Shown: positions 17,601 to 26,281, counted from the stretch's first letter. The stretch: DNA of 37,698 bases from JBBQUP01 sp038212305 (GCA_038212305.1 JBBQUP010000023.1:1-37698), one strand, 5' to 3'. Translations and numbers: made by a program. Notes: generated from the sequence alone by a model not told the origin.

Positions 17601-18836
17601 GCTCAAAGTAAGAAGATAAACTATTTATTGGAGATTGAAGACGTGGATTTTATGACTTTTTTTGATGCGGATGTATTGGAGAAAATTGTGACCAACCTCT
17701 TGAGTAATGCCATAAAATATACGCCTATCGAAGGCGAGGTGCGACTGGTTTTGAAAAAGGGACTCGATAAGTCAGTACTTATTCAAATAAAAGATACAGG
17801 ACCAGGTATCAATCCAGATCAGCGTCAAAAAGTGTTCGAAAGGTTTTATCGCGATAAAAAGCTGCAAAATGGAGTGCCTGGGGTTGGAATTGGATTGTCG
17901 TTGGTTAAAGAATTAGTTGAATTACATGGTGGCAGTATTAGTGTAGAGAATAATCATGAAGGTGGAAGCTGTTTCTGCGTTCAATTTACTTTTGTGGATG
18001 CAGACATTTTATTGAATCATTCTGCTTTAGAAGTTGTTTTACCTGATCAGATTGATAATCAGATGCCTATTGTTTCGAATGACTATACGGTTCTTATCAT
18101 TGAAGATAATGACGATTTGAGAAGCTTTATCAAAAATTCCATCACGGCCGAAGAAATATTCGAAGCCAAAGAAGGTGATGAAGGCATCCGTTTGGCTTTG
18201 GATAAGCTACCTGATATAATCATCTCAGATGTGCTGATGCCAGGCAAAAATGGATTCGATGTTTGCCGTTTCCTCAAAGCGAATTCGTTAACCAATCACA
18301 TTCCTATTTTTTTATTAACAGCTTTAGCAAACGAAGAAAATCAAGAAGAAGGAATTGGTTGCGGAGCCGATGATTACATCTTCAAACCTTTTAATCATCG
18401 AATTTTAAATGGTAAAATTCGAAATGTTATGTTGGCTCGTCACCGATTTAAGCTACTACTTGAAAAAGAACTGACAAATGTGTCCAGTTATGCATCTCAG
18501 GAATGGAAGGGGAATTTTTCACCTTTTATTTGCAAAATAATAGAGGCAATAGAAGTGCAAATGGCAAATAGTTCTTTTGGTGTTGAGGAACTTGGAAAGC
18601 AAATGGGTATGAGCCGAACTACACTGTACCGTAAACTAAAGGCCGTGACCGATAAAAATGCGGTGGAGTTTATTCGGGAAGTCCGTATACGAAAATCATT
18701 AGAGTTACTACAAGTCGAACCACATTTGTTAGTAGCCGAATTAGCTTTTAAAGTCGGTTTTGAAGATGTTGATTATTTTCGCCAGTGCTTTAAAAAGCAG
18801 TTTGGGAAAACCCCTAAAGAAATAGTACATAATTAG
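14658..18836 (+). CDS. Hybrid two-component system (HTCS) sensor-regulator
   Basis: This protein of about 1392 residues is a one-polypeptide sensor and transcription factor. From the N-terminus it has: a signal peptide (KIILIEIFCFFSFYAPAQ); two-component propeller repeats with recurring W(V/I/L)GT and DxxGxLW motifs to about 680; a Y_Y_Y domain at about 725-800; one TM at about 809-828; HisKA with NISHEIRTPL (His900); HATPase_c with NLLSNAIKYTP and GVGIGLSLVKELVELHGG; a receiver (VLIIEDNDDLRSF, phospho-acceptor Asp1191 in ISDVLMPG); and an AraC-type HTH to the end. I chose GTG 14658 because the other option, ATG 14538, lies inside the symporter relic and would bury the signal peptide. HTCS proteins sense glycan fragments in the periplasm and usually activate adjacent sugar genes, here probably the 19083-24338 cluster. 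Confidence 0.9.
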   Translation: MLLHSFRVRNIKIILIEIFCFFSFYAPAQNAIRFDRFSTLDGLGSNTIFDIVQDDKGFLWFATYDGLSRYSGYDFENFKPDQNNHGLIGSNIINVLELDSLGQIWYGTIGTGLSVFNPVTGYFKNYQAKIDNSNGLSDNNVFAICHIGKKVWIGTTVGLDILDLETDSISSYSLIDYGVSNNIKAIIKDTGNCVWVGTTRGAVLLKGNDTGLSIGHSFLLNQSIFSGNINKLHIDGLGNLWTVTANKIRSIHYEPASGFKEIISLDVEEVFKKTGIRTIFNTLNSYTTNNFWVGTENGLFNFDTENNSIIWSQNERFNSESLSGNRVLSLLKDREGLLWVGTRLNGVNKIDPYTQPFARFMEHLSDSLGMMSNDVRTIAKDSKGNLWIGYRNEGLDCYKINQNKYVHFKHITEKKESLPSNIVRCVYEDRKGRLWLGTSAGLSQIIPNGTSFRFKSYSEKLAQHIEDLGVVYEIMQDSKDCLWLGTTRGLIHYDIDRNSATAYLQENSKMIGNRNFIRSIAEDQKGHLWVATDGGGIAKLNPESEQFINYQSCLTDEGSLSHNKVYCLLFDSQNHLWAGTHSGLNRMNEDGSFTVFDETMGLANNLVYSILEDEKGDFWISTANGLSRFNPKKGVFNNYLQGFEFSDDAWWQSTNGEIYMGGLNGFFKFYPNQIKDNLVPPIVSIVGMSLQNKKLNVGEDIDGGGIILSKPISETKQLDLAHNQNFFSFDLLAISLSKPNQVKYQYQLEGFNASWVDVDPSVRSAVFTNVPYGKYRFKVHAANADGIWSDEKYLTIFIRPAYYQTALFKLATAFIIILLIFIGYRLRLRNLMLQKKRLIVEVEEKTKALRLKKEAIEKQNLLLKTQKIEIENQRDKVLEMTGKIHAADEQKMWFFTNISHEIRTPLTLIAGPVEQIMESMTEADSHFEKLLLVKKNTQRLLKLVNQLLDFRKIDTGHMPVQKSIGDLKSFIVELFKAFVNQAQSKKINYLLEIEDVDFMTFFDADVLEKIVTNLLSNAIKYTPIEGEVRLVLKKGLDKSVLIQIKDTGPGINPDQRQKVFERFYRDKKLQNGVPGVGIGLSLVKELVELHGGSISVENNHEGGSCFCVQFTFVDADILLNHSALEVVLPDQIDNQMPIVSNDYTVLIIEDNDDLRSFIKNSITAEEIFEAKEGDEGIRLALDKLPDIIISDVLMPGKNGFDVCRFLKANSLTNHIPIFLLTALANEENQEEGIGCGADDYIFKPFNHRILNGKIRNVMLARHRFKLLLEKELTNVSSYASQEWKGNFSPFICKIIEAIEVQMANSSFGVEELGKQMGMSRTTLYRKLKAVTDKNAVEFIREVRIRKSLELLQVEPHLLVAELAFKVGFEDVDYFRQCFKKQFGKTPKEIVHN

Positions 18837-19082
18837 TCAATCAACCATATTTAGGGTATGATTTATTTTTTTCTGAGGATTCGTTTTTGGAGTCATTTCT
18901 TAAAACAAAGCAAATTATACAGATTAGTTTATTTATAAGACCATATGGGAATTTAACCAGTCAATTCTGATAAATTTGGTGCAAATGAATAATCTATCGG
19001 GTAACTATGCAACAATTGTCGCGTACCTTATCTTTTAATATCCTTTATCTTGCAAAACATTAAATCTAAAAAACACAAATCA

Positions 19083-20465
19083 ATGAAACAATTATTTATT
19101 GGGAGTATTTTCATGAGTTTTACTTTTATGATGTGTGCTCAGTCAGAAGCGAAATGGACAAAACTTTTTAACGGAAAAAATCTTGAGGGCTGGAGTGTAA
19201 TTAATGGCGCAGCCGAATACAAAGTGGTTGATGGGGTGATTATCGGAACTAGCAAAACCAATACGCCCAATACATTTCTTCGAACCAATGAAAACTATGG
19301 TGATTTCATATTGGAGTACGATATGAAAATGGATAATGATATTAATTCAGGAGTTCAGATACGCAGTCACAGTAGGCCTGAGTACCAATCGGGAAGGGTT
19401 CATGGATATCAGATAGAATGTGACGATTCAGAAAGAGCTTGGTCGGCAGGTATTTATGATGAAGGGCGTAATGGTTGGTTATACAGCTTGGAATACAATC
19501 CATCAGCTAAAAAAGCATATAAAAGAGCCGATTGGAATAATTATCGTGTGGAGGCTTTGGGCAATCGTATCCGTACATTTTTAAATGGCATTCCAGTTAC
19601 TGACCTTCTGGTTGATTACGATTCAGAGGGTTTCATTGGACTTCAGGTACATTCCATCGGTAGCGATGAACAACATTCTGGTAAAAATATTAGTTGGAAA
19701 AACATCCGGATCCTAACAAATGCAGTGGCGAAAAATATATTGCCCGAAACAGGTATTCGGCAGGTAAACTATTTATTAAATACTCTATCAGCCAGCGAAA
19801 AAGCCGATGGTTGGCAGTTACTTTGGGATGGCAAAACCAAAGATGGATGGAAATCGGCCAAAGGTGAGGCTTTTCCCGAAAAGGGTTGGGCTATTAAAGA
19901 TGGTATCCTCTCTGTTGAAAAATCAAATGGCGGAGAGTCAGCCAATGGCGGCGATATTATTACCGCTAAGAAATATCGTAATTTTATTCTCGAAGCGGAT
20001 TTTAACCTAACCGAAGGTGCTAATTCGGGCATAAAGTATTTTGTAAACCCCGAACTCAATAAAGGCGAAGGATCGGCCATTGGTTGCGAGTTTCAAATAT
20101 TAGATGATAAAGTTCATCCTGACGCAAAGTTGGGAGTGAATGGGAATCGAACACTGGCCTCATTGTATGATTTGATACCGGCTAACGGACAGGATTTTAA
20201 TCTCAACTTGCAAAAGAAGCGATTTAATGGTATTGGCTCATGGAATAGAGCGCGCATTGAAGTAAGAGGTTCAACTGTGACTCATTTTCTTAATGGCACT
20301 AAGGTTGTTGAATACGACAGAGGGACACAAATTTGGAGAGCATTAGTTGCGTGTAGTAAATATGCTAATTGGCCTAATTTTGGAGAATTCGAAGAGGGAA
20401 ACATTCTTCTGCAAGATCATGGTGATGCGGTTTCTTTTCGCAATATAAAAATCAAATCACTTTAA
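19083..20465 (+). CDS. Exported protein with two tandem DUF1080 domains
   Basis: This 460-residue protein has a signal peptide (MKQLFIGSIFMSFTFMMCAQ) and two DUF1080 (3-keto-disaccharide hydrolase) beta-sandwich domains. The first, at about 25-210, begins WTKLFNGKNLEGWSV; the second, at about 240-460, begins WQLLWDGKTKDGW. Both contain the paired INSGVQIRS / ANSGIKYFV strand and a Glu/Asp-rich QIECDD / EFQILDD motif. Enzymes of this family act on C3-oxidised sugars by hydrolysis, elimination or hydration. The start is ATG 19083; a TTG at 19050 falls in a promoter-like TATCTTGC. It lies 10 bp before an exported oxidoreductase gene, consistent with oxidation followed by glycosidic cleavage. Confidence 0.85.
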   Translation: MKQLFIGSIFMSFTFMMCAQSEAKWTKLFNGKNLEGWSVINGAAEYKVVDGVIIGTSKTNTPNTFLRTNENYGDFILEYDMKMDNDINSGVQIRSHSRPEYQSGRVHGYQIECDDSERAWSAGIYDEGRNGWLYSLEYNPSAKKAYKRADWNNYRVEALGNRIRTFLNGIPVTDLLVDYDSEGFIGLQVHSIGSDEQHSGKNISWKNIRILTNAVAKNILPETGIRQVNYLLNTLSASEKADGWQLLWDGKTKDGWKSAKGEAFPEKGWAIKDGILSVEKSNGGESANGGDIITAKKYRNFILEADFNLTEGANSGIKYFVNPELNKGEGSAIGCEFQILDDKVHPDAKLGVNGNRTLASLYDLIPANGQDFNLNLQKKRFNGIGSWNRARIEVRGSTVTHFLNGTKVVEYDRGTQIWRALVACSKYANWPNFGEFEEGNILLQDHGDAVSFRNIKIKSL

Positions 20466-20475
20466 TTAAATCTCT

Positions 20476-21834
20476 ATGGATAATACAACGCATAATAATA
20501 GTCGAAGAGATTTCTTGAGGAAAGCCGGTTTGGGTGTGGCAGGTGTGGCACTCGCAAGTAAAGTAAATGCCATGTCGGCTAAAAGCTATTCAAAAATAAT
20601 GGGGGCTAACGATCGTATTCATGTGGCCATACAAGGTTTGGGACGGCGTTATTCAGCATTCATAGATCCGATTGTGAATAAAAAAAATAATGTAGAGTTG
20701 GTTTATTTGTGCGATGTACATAAAGGTCAACTTACCAGTGCTGCTTCAAAATTTGCAGAGCTTACAAGCGATAAATTTTCTCTCGAAGAAGATATTCGCA
20801 AGATTTTGGCTGATAAAAAAGTAGATGCTATTTTTATAGCCACGCCTGATCATTGGCATGCACCTGGTGCGTGTATGGCTATGACAGCAGACAAGCATGT
20901 ATACCTCGAAAAACCTTGTAGTCATAATCCTTATGAAGGTGAATTACTTGTTGCATTTCAGCAGAAATACAACAAAGTTGTTCAAATGGGTAATCAGCAA
21001 CGTTCCTCTCGCGAGTCCATCGAAATAATTAATGATATACACAATGGCATAATTGGAACAGCATTTAAGGCAGTGGCCTTTTATATTAATTCCAGAGGTG
21101 CTGTGCCTATGCCAACCAGAGCAAATCCACCCGAAGGACTAAATTGGGAGCTTTTTCAAGGACCCGCACCTCGTAAAGATTACATGGACGATACATGGAA
21201 TTACAATTGGCATTGGTATGGATGGGATTATGGAACGGCTGAAATGGGTAATAATGCAACGCATGAATTGGATATTGCCCGTTGGGCACTGGATGTAAAA
21301 TATCCAGAGCATGTAAATGTATGGTCAGATAAGTGCCAGTTTAAAAACGATGGCTGGGAAATGTACGATACCATGGAGGCCACTTTTCGATTTTCTGGTA
21401 ACCGCAGCATTCAATGGGATGGTAAAAGCAGAAACAATTACAATACATACGGAGCTGGTAGAGGGACAATTATTTATGGCTCCGAAGGATCTGTTTTTGT
21501 GGATCGAGGAGGCTATCGTTTATATGATTTAAAAGGTAAGTTAATTCGAGAATCCAAATCTAAGGGTGATGAAGGTGGCGTTGGACTTGGTGGAGGTGGC
21601 GATATAACCAGTAAGCATGCTATCAACTTTTTTGATACTATTAGAGGTGTCGGTAAATTAACGTCACCCATCGAACAGGGTGCGATTAGTCAAATGCTAA
21701 CCCATTATGCCAATATTTCCTCACGCATAGGTAAGTCGTTTGATGTAGACGATGTAACTGGTCGTATTTTTGATCGTGAGGCAATGAAACTTTGGAGTCG
21801 CACCTACGAACCTGGGTGGGAACCAAAACTGTAA
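20476..21834 (+). CDS. Tat-exported Gfo/Idh/MocA-family oxidoreductase
   Basis: This 452-residue protein has a twin-arginine signal (NSRRDFLRKAGLGVAGVALA). A Rossmann NAD(P)-binding domain (IHVAIQGLGRR at about 51) follows. The family EKP motif is at 145-147 (YLEKPCSHN), with the catalytic-side Lys146 kept. A C-terminal substrate domain includes THELDIARWALD. Like glucose-fructose oxidoreductase, Tat export would allow the enzyme to leave folded with its cofactor bound. The likely reaction is oxidation or reduction of a sugar hydroxyl (C3 is suspected from the DUF1080 neighbour). The substrate is not determined. Confidence 0.9.
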   Translation: MDNTTHNNSRRDFLRKAGLGVAGVALASKVNAMSAKSYSKIMGANDRIHVAIQGLGRRYSAFIDPIVNKKNNVELVYLCDVHKGQLTSAASKFAELTSDKFSLEEDIRKILADKKVDAIFIATPDHWHAPGACMAMTADKHVYLEKPCSHNPYEGELLVAFQQKYNKVVQMGNQQRSSRESIEIINDIHNGIIGTAFKAVAFYINSRGAVPMPTRANPPEGLNWELFQGPAPRKDYMDDTWNYNWHWYGWDYGTAEMGNNATHELDIARWALDVKYPEHVNVWSDKCQFKNDGWEMYDTMEATFRFSGNRSIQWDGKSRNNYNTYGAGRGTIIYGSEGSVFVDRGGYRLYDLKGKLIRESKSKGDEGGVGLGGGGDITSKHAINFFDTIRGVGKLTSPIEQGAISQMLTHYANISSRIGKSFDVDDVTGRIFDREAMKLWSRTYEPGWEPKL

Positions 21835-21854
21835 AAGTATCATCTAACAAAGTG

Positions 21855-21887
21855 TTAAAGGTCTGCTTGAAAAATACAGACCTTTAA
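21855..21887 (+). terminator. 11-bp hairpin inside the oxidoreductase operon
   Basis: TTAAAGGTCTG (21855-21865) pairs perfectly with CAGACCTTTAA (21877-21887) around an 11-nt loop, in the 74-bp gap before the ApbE-like gene. There is no strong T run after it, so partial termination or an mRNA-processing stem is as likely as full termination. Confidence 0.55.
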
Positions 21888-21908
21888 TTCAACTTCTATC
21901 CAATTAAT

Positions 21909-22778
21909 ATGCAAGTTTATTCTCACAGCTTTTTTGCCATGAATACTCGTTTTGTTTTGGTAATTCCAGAATTGGAAAAATCAAAGGGAGATGAGCTGAG
22001 CCATGGTATTGAAAGTGTGGTTAATGAGTTGGAAAATTGTTTTTCGCGCTTTATTGTCGAAAGTGAATTAAGCCGTATTAATACAGTGGCGTTTAATTAT
22101 AAGATAGGTGTTTCAGAAAGAATGACTAGTATTTTAAATGCTTGTAGTTATTATCACGAGCTTACCAATGGATTATTCGATCCTGCTCTTTCGCCACTTT
22201 ATGATTGTACCAATAAGGGTGTTTCCTTGCACAAGGATATAGAAAAATCAAGAGCAAATTGTGGCTGGTCACAGGTAAGATGGAACCCAATAGAGAAAAC
22301 CATTCAATTTGCCAATAAAAATGCGAAACTCGATTTTGGCGGTTTAGGTAAAGGGATGGCGCTAAAAGAAGTGGTCAATCATCTTAAATTAAACCAAGTG
22401 GATAACGCTTTTTTGAGTTTTGGTGAGAGTTCTATTGCAGGAATGGGTAAGCATCCTTTTGGCAAAGGATGGCCTATAGGCTTTCAGGAAGTAGATGGAG
22501 CGTCTTTTTGTACTCCGGAATTTATGCTTACCGATGAGTTTATTTCAGTTTCGGGCTTGCATTCGGTAAATGGGTTTGATAAATACACAAAGGAAGGACA
22601 TATTTACCATCCTGGAAAAAATAAAATGATCGAAACCAATAAGAAAGTAATGGTGAAGTGCCAGTGCCCGGTTGAAGCCGAAGTCCTTTCTACGGCAGGT
22701 TATCTGGCTTCTGAATTGGAATTAGCGCAATTAAAAGAACGATTTTTAAAAGCTGAATGGTGTATTGTTAATGAGTAA
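21909..22778 (+). CDS. ApbE-like FAD:protein FMN transferase
   Basis: This 289-residue protein has the ApbE blocks in order: AMNTRF near 10-15; CFSRFIVESELSRIN at 44-58; FDPALSPLYD at 90-99; LDFGGLGKGMALKEV at 141-155; LSFGESSIAGMG; SGLHSVNGFDKY; HIYHPGKNKMIE at 231-242; and AEVLSTAGY at 257-265. By family it would attach FMN from FAD to a Ser/Thr of a target protein. Two oddities stand out. It has no signal peptide, and the usual Mg-binding Asp of the ADALST motif is Glu258. No obvious flavinylation target is encoded nearby. It lies between two exported oxidoreductase genes, so a link to their electron transfer is possible but unproven. Confidence 0.82.
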   Translation: MQVYSHSFFAMNTRFVLVIPELEKSKGDELSHGIESVVNELENCFSRFIVESELSRINTVAFNYKIGVSERMTSILNACSYYHELTNGLFDPALSPLYDCTNKGVSLHKDIEKSRANCGWSQVRWNPIEKTIQFANKNAKLDFGGLGKGMALKEVVNHLKLNQVDNAFLSFGESSIAGMGKHPFGKGWPIGFQEVDGASFCTPEFMLTDEFISVSGLHSVNGFDKYTKEGHIYHPGKNKMIETNKKVMVKCQCPVEAEVLSTAGYLASELELAQLKERFLKAEWCIVNE

Positions 22779-22805
22779 TTAAGAAAAACAAAAGATATAT
22801 CAAAC

Positions 22806-24071
22806 ATGGAAAGTAATTCGAGGCGACAGTTTATAAAGAATAGTGCCTTTGTAGGAGGCGGTTTAATGCTTACAATGCCATTTATAAAGGCTTTGAACAC
22901 ACTGCCTGAATCAGGAAGAAAAGTTAGGTTAGGTGTAGTTGGTGTTGGTTCTCGGGGCAGTTTACTTGTGAAAACTATTAATGCCTTTAAAGATAATAAT
23001 CCTTTTGATATAGTGGCTGTTTGCGACAATTACGCCCCAAATTATCAACATGCTTTGGAGTTGACGGAAGGAAAAGCCAAAGGATTTAGTGACTATAGGA
23101 AATTATTGGAGTTTCCAGGTTTGGATGCTATCATTGTGGCTACTCCTTTGCATCAGCATGCCGCCATTGTGGTGGATGCCTTAGAGGCCGGAATACATGT
23201 GTTTTGCGAAAAAGCCATGGCACGCACCCTTGTCGACACAAAAAAAATGGCACAGACACACTACAAAACAGGAAAAATATTGCACATTGGTCACCAGCGA
23301 TTATTCGATCCCAAATATCAAAAAGGGATAGCCATGGTTCACAACGGTGATCTTGGTAAAATTGGCCAGATAAAAGCTTACTGGCATCGCAATAACGACT
23401 GGCGTAGACCGGTACCTGCCGATCACCCCGAATTAGAGCGAATAATAAACTGGCGTTTGTATTCTGAATATTCCTGTGGTTTAATGACTGAATTGGCCTG
23501 TCACCAAATTCAGGTGGCGAATTGGGCAAAAAATGCTTACCCCGTTTCGGTGCGTGGAGCTGGTGGTCTTACATATTGGAAAGATGGAAGGGACGTTTAT
23601 GATAATGTGGCGCTTATTTATTCATATGCCGATGGAACGCAGTTGGTTTACGATTCGATGATTAGCAATAAACATTATGGGTTGGAAGAGCAGATTATGG
23701 GCCACAAGGGGACTTTGGAGTTAGAAACCAATAGGTTTTTCTCGGAGAATCCACTTAAAATAAAAAAGCCAGCAGCCATCTTGCAACTCATTTCCGATAT
23801 TGAAAATAATCTTTTTGAATCGGTGTCCATAGGAGGTGCTTCGTGGAAACCCGAAACAGCCAACCAATACAAAGGTGAGGAGATCGACCCTGGCAATAAA
23901 ACCGATGGCACACCCGAGCAGCTTTTGGCATTCGCAGCATCGGTTATAGAGGGTAAACCCATTAAAGGTTTGTTTGAGCATGGATTCCATACTTCAATTT
24001 GGACTCTTTTGGGACATCAAGCCATAGAAACCGGTGAAACGCTTTATTTACCCGATTTTTTAAAAATATAA
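22806..24071 (+). CDS. Second Tat-exported Gfo/Idh/MocA oxidoreductase
   Basis: This 421-residue protein has a twin-arginine signal (NSRRQFIKNSAFVGGGLMLT). A Rossmann motif VRLGVVGVGSRGSLLV follows at about 39-54. The motif EKA is at 135-137, where most of the family has EKP; the Lys is kept. A substrate domain includes ELACHQIQVANWA. It lies 27 bp after the ApbE gene and 24 bp before the small membrane protein gene, so it is in the same transcription unit. It would be a second sugar-oxidising or reducing enzyme in the periplasm, perhaps with a different substrate or direction from the one at 20476. Confidence 0.9.
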   Translation: MESNSRRQFIKNSAFVGGGLMLTMPFIKALNTLPESGRKVRLGVVGVGSRGSLLVKTINAFKDNNPFDIVAVCDNYAPNYQHALELTEGKAKGFSDYRKLLEFPGLDAIIVATPLHQHAAIVVDALEAGIHVFCEKAMARTLVDTKKMAQTHYKTGKILHIGHQRLFDPKYQKGIAMVHNGDLGKIGQIKAYWHRNNDWRRPVPADHPELERIINWRLYSEYSCGLMTELACHQIQVANWAKNAYPVSVRGAGGLTYWKDGRDVYDNVALIYSYADGTQLVYDSMISNKHYGLEEQIMGHKGTLELETNRFFSENPLKIKKPAAILQLISDIENNLFESVSIGGASWKPETANQYKGEEIDPGNKTDGTPEQLLAFAASVIEGKPIKGLFEHGFHTSIWTLLGHQAIETGETLYLPDFLKI

Positions 24072-24095
24072 ATATTAATTCTATTTGTCTAAGCA

Positions 24096-24338
24096 ATGAG
24101 AACACTCTATATAACGCCCAGTCATTTAAAACGGGAAATCTTCTATTTCTTGGCTGCATTATTGGTGGCCATAATCATGAATGTTTATGCCATAGTCATA
24201 TATAAAACGCCCTGGAGTGAATTAATAACATCCCTTCCGATTTTGTTAATCTTCTCGGCAATTCTTTTTTTAATATCGGTTCTTTTTAGAGGTATGATTT
24301 GGTTGATGGTAAGATTTATTAAGTTGTTGCGGCACTAA
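24096..24338 (+). CDS. Small two-helix membrane protein
   Basis: This 80-residue protein is not assignable to a known family. It has two hydrophobic segments, about 17-36 (FLAALLVAIIMNVYAIVIY) and 46-65 (LPILLIFSAILFLISVLFR). They are linked by a short polar loop with a proline-tryptophan pair, and the C-terminus is basic (RFIKLLRH). The 24-bp gap to the oxidoreductase gene suggests co-transcription. It may anchor or accompany the exported oxidoreductases, but this is a guess from position alone. Confidence 0.7.
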   Translation: MRTLYITPSHLKREIFYFLAALLVAIIMNVYAIVIYKTPWSELITSLPILLIFSAILFLISVLFRGMIWLMVRFIKLLRH

Positions 24339-24628
24339 TAGACTATTTTTCAGAAATAGGGCCAAATGTAATTTGATGCGAAGTATAGTCACATTACAGA
24401 TTGAGGAGCGGTATAAATTTCCCTTCATGGAAAACTGATATTGGCAAGAAAATACGTTAATCCGCTCCTGTTTTGCCCCATCTGGGACAAAAATTTGACT
24501 TGTTTTACTCTTGTCCTTCATATTCCTAGAGGAACTTAATAACAAAACCTATACAAATTCTTCGTGGCAAAGTCTATGCAGTATTGAAGCCGATTATAAG
24601 AGAAAGTATTAATTTACTCAAAATATTT
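24339..24628. other. Gene-free gap with a weak inverted pair
   Basis: No credible coding sequence was found. AGGAGCGG near 24405 and CCGCTCCT near 24464 form an 8-bp inverted pair about 60 bp apart, and CTATTT/AAATAG near 24343-24359 is a weak hairpin after the membrane-protein gene. The gap lies between convergent transcription units (plus-strand operon, minus-strand SulP). Confidence 0.4.
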
Positions 24629-26260
24629 CTAAATCAAATCGTTCGCTTTTTTCACAGCAGCATCAAAACTTTGAAAAATCATTCCTTTTCCTATTAAAAA
24701 TGTAATTCGACTTTGGTTTAATTCACTCATTACCTGATCATTAACACCTGATAGGATTATTTTTGTTCCTGTTGTTTTTAAATTGTTTAGCGCATCATGA
24801 AAATTGTGTATTCCTGTGGAATCAATAAAGGGAACATGGCGCATTCGTATGATCAGTATATCCTTTTTAGAGCCAATACTTTTTAAAACTTCGCTGTAAT
24901 GCTTTGCAGATGCAAAAAAGAAAGGACCACTAATTTCATATACTCCGATTAAAGGCGATATATTTGAGTAATCTTCAATAAGATCTGTGTCTATTTTCGC
25001 AATATCTATTGGTTTGATATCTGCCATTCGTTTCATAAAAAGTAACGCTGAGAGTACAATGCCAACCTCAATTGCCACTGTTAAATCGACCAAAACAGTT
25101 AATAAAAAGGTGGTTACTAATACAATAACATCAAAAAATGAGCCTTTGAAAATAGAGATGAACGATCGCCATTCACTCATATTATAGGCTATAACAATTA
25201 GTATTCCAGCCAAACACGACATAGGAATAAGCTTTGCCCACTTCCCAAAAAATATCATAATTAGTAAAAGCGTAATAGCATGAGCTATTCCAGCAATGGG
25301 AGTGCGACCGCCATTCTTAACATTGGTTGCAGTTCGTGCAATGGCTCCTGTTGCTGGTATACCGCCAAAAAATGGTGTTACAATATTGGCAATTCCTTGT
25401 GCAATAAGTTCGGTATTGCTTCGATGGTTAGTACCTATCATTCCATCAGAAACAACTGCCGATAGAAGCGATTCGATACTACCCAGCAACGCAATCGTTA
25501 AAGCTGGTGCAAAATATACACTAAGCGTATTGAATTGTATGGAGGGAACTACAAAGCTAAATCCGCCTTTTATCTCTCCAAAAAACGATTCTATTGTAGT
25601 TACTTCTAACTTAAATATTGATACAATGCTTGTTATTAACAATATGGCAATAAATGAACCCGGCAGTTTCGACGTTAATCGTTTTGTAAAAACTGTTATT
25701 AATATAGTGGCAATTGTAATTGCAATAGCTAATGCATTAAACGACGAGAGATGAGATGCATATTGTTGCCATTTTTCAATAAAATTAGACGGTAGTGAGG
25801 TAATATCTAACCCCAATGCATCTTTTACCTGTGTTGAAAATATGACTATTGCAATTCCGCTGGTGAATCCAACTATTAGTGGATGAGGGAAATACTTTAA
25901 TAGAGTGCCTAGTTTTAGTACTCCAAAAACAACCATCATTATACCTGCTAAAACAGTTGAAATGATAAGTCCATCGATACCGTATTGTTGAACTATTCCA
26001 AAAACAATAACAATGAAAGCTCCTGTTGGACCACCAATTTGAACGCGACTACCGCCTAATGCCGAAATGATAAAACCTGCAATGATAGCTGTAATTATGC
26101 CTTTTTCAGGAGATACTCCACTCGCTACAGCAAAAGCAATAGCTAAAGGAAGTGCAACAATACCAACAACAATTCCTGATAAAACATCGGCACGTATTTG
26201 TTTGGCTGAAATACCTTGTTTGAGAAGGGTGAAAAGCTTGGGTTTGAAAATTTCTTCCAT
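24629..26260 (-). CDS. SulP-family anion transporter with STAS domain
   Basis: This 543-residue inner-membrane protein has 10-14 hydrophobic segments. They begin with SGIVVGIVALPLAIAFAVAS and include the SulP-type LGGSRVQIGGPTGAFIV. The cytoplasmic STAS domain (about 430-540) contains LIIRMRHVPFIDSTGIHNF with its DSTG motif. By family it takes up sulfate, bicarbonate or another anion with Na+ or H+. The substrate cannot be told from the sequence. It lies 21 bp after the agmatine deiminase gene and may be read through from it. Confidence 0.9.
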   Translation of the reverse strand: MEEIFKPKLFTLLKQGISAKQIRADVLSGIVVGIVALPLAIAFAVASGVSPEKGIITAIIAGFIISALGGSRVQIGGPTGAFIVIVFGIVQQYGIDGLIISTVLAGIMMVVFGVLKLGTLLKYFPHPLIVGFTSGIAIVIFSTQVKDALGLDITSLPSNFIEKWQQYASHLSSFNALAIAITIATILITVFTKRLTSKLPGSFIAILLITSIVSIFKLEVTTIESFFGEIKGGFSFVVPSIQFNTLSVYFAPALTIALLGSIESLLSAVVSDGMIGTNHRSNTELIAQGIANIVTPFFGGIPATGAIARTATNVKNGGRTPIAGIAHAITLLLIMIFFGKWAKLIPMSCLAGILIVIAYNMSEWRSFISIFKGSFFDVIVLVTTFLLTVLVDLTVAIEVGIVLSALLFMKRMADIKPIDIAKIDTDLIEDYSNISPLIGVYEISGPFFFASAKHYSEVLKSIGSKKDILIIRMRHVPFIDSTGIHNFHDALNNLKTTGTKIILSGVNDQVMSELNQSRITFLIGKGMIFQSFDAAVKKANDLI

Positions 26261-26281
26261 TCTGGAGAATATTGGTTTATT

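Noticed and set aside
23140..23529. Minus-strand 129-residue frame opposite the second oxidoreductase
   Set aside because: Fully nested in a well-supported plus-strand gene, with an unusual Arg/Cys/Pro-rich composition and no domain.
24270..24545. Minus-strand 91-residue frame in the gap before SulP
   Set aside because: Its tail overlaps the small membrane protein gene, its composition is unlike coding, and no family is recognised.
25296..25754. Plus-strand 152-residue frame opposite SulP
   Set aside because: It is a shadow of the membrane-helix codons of SulP, with no independent evidence.
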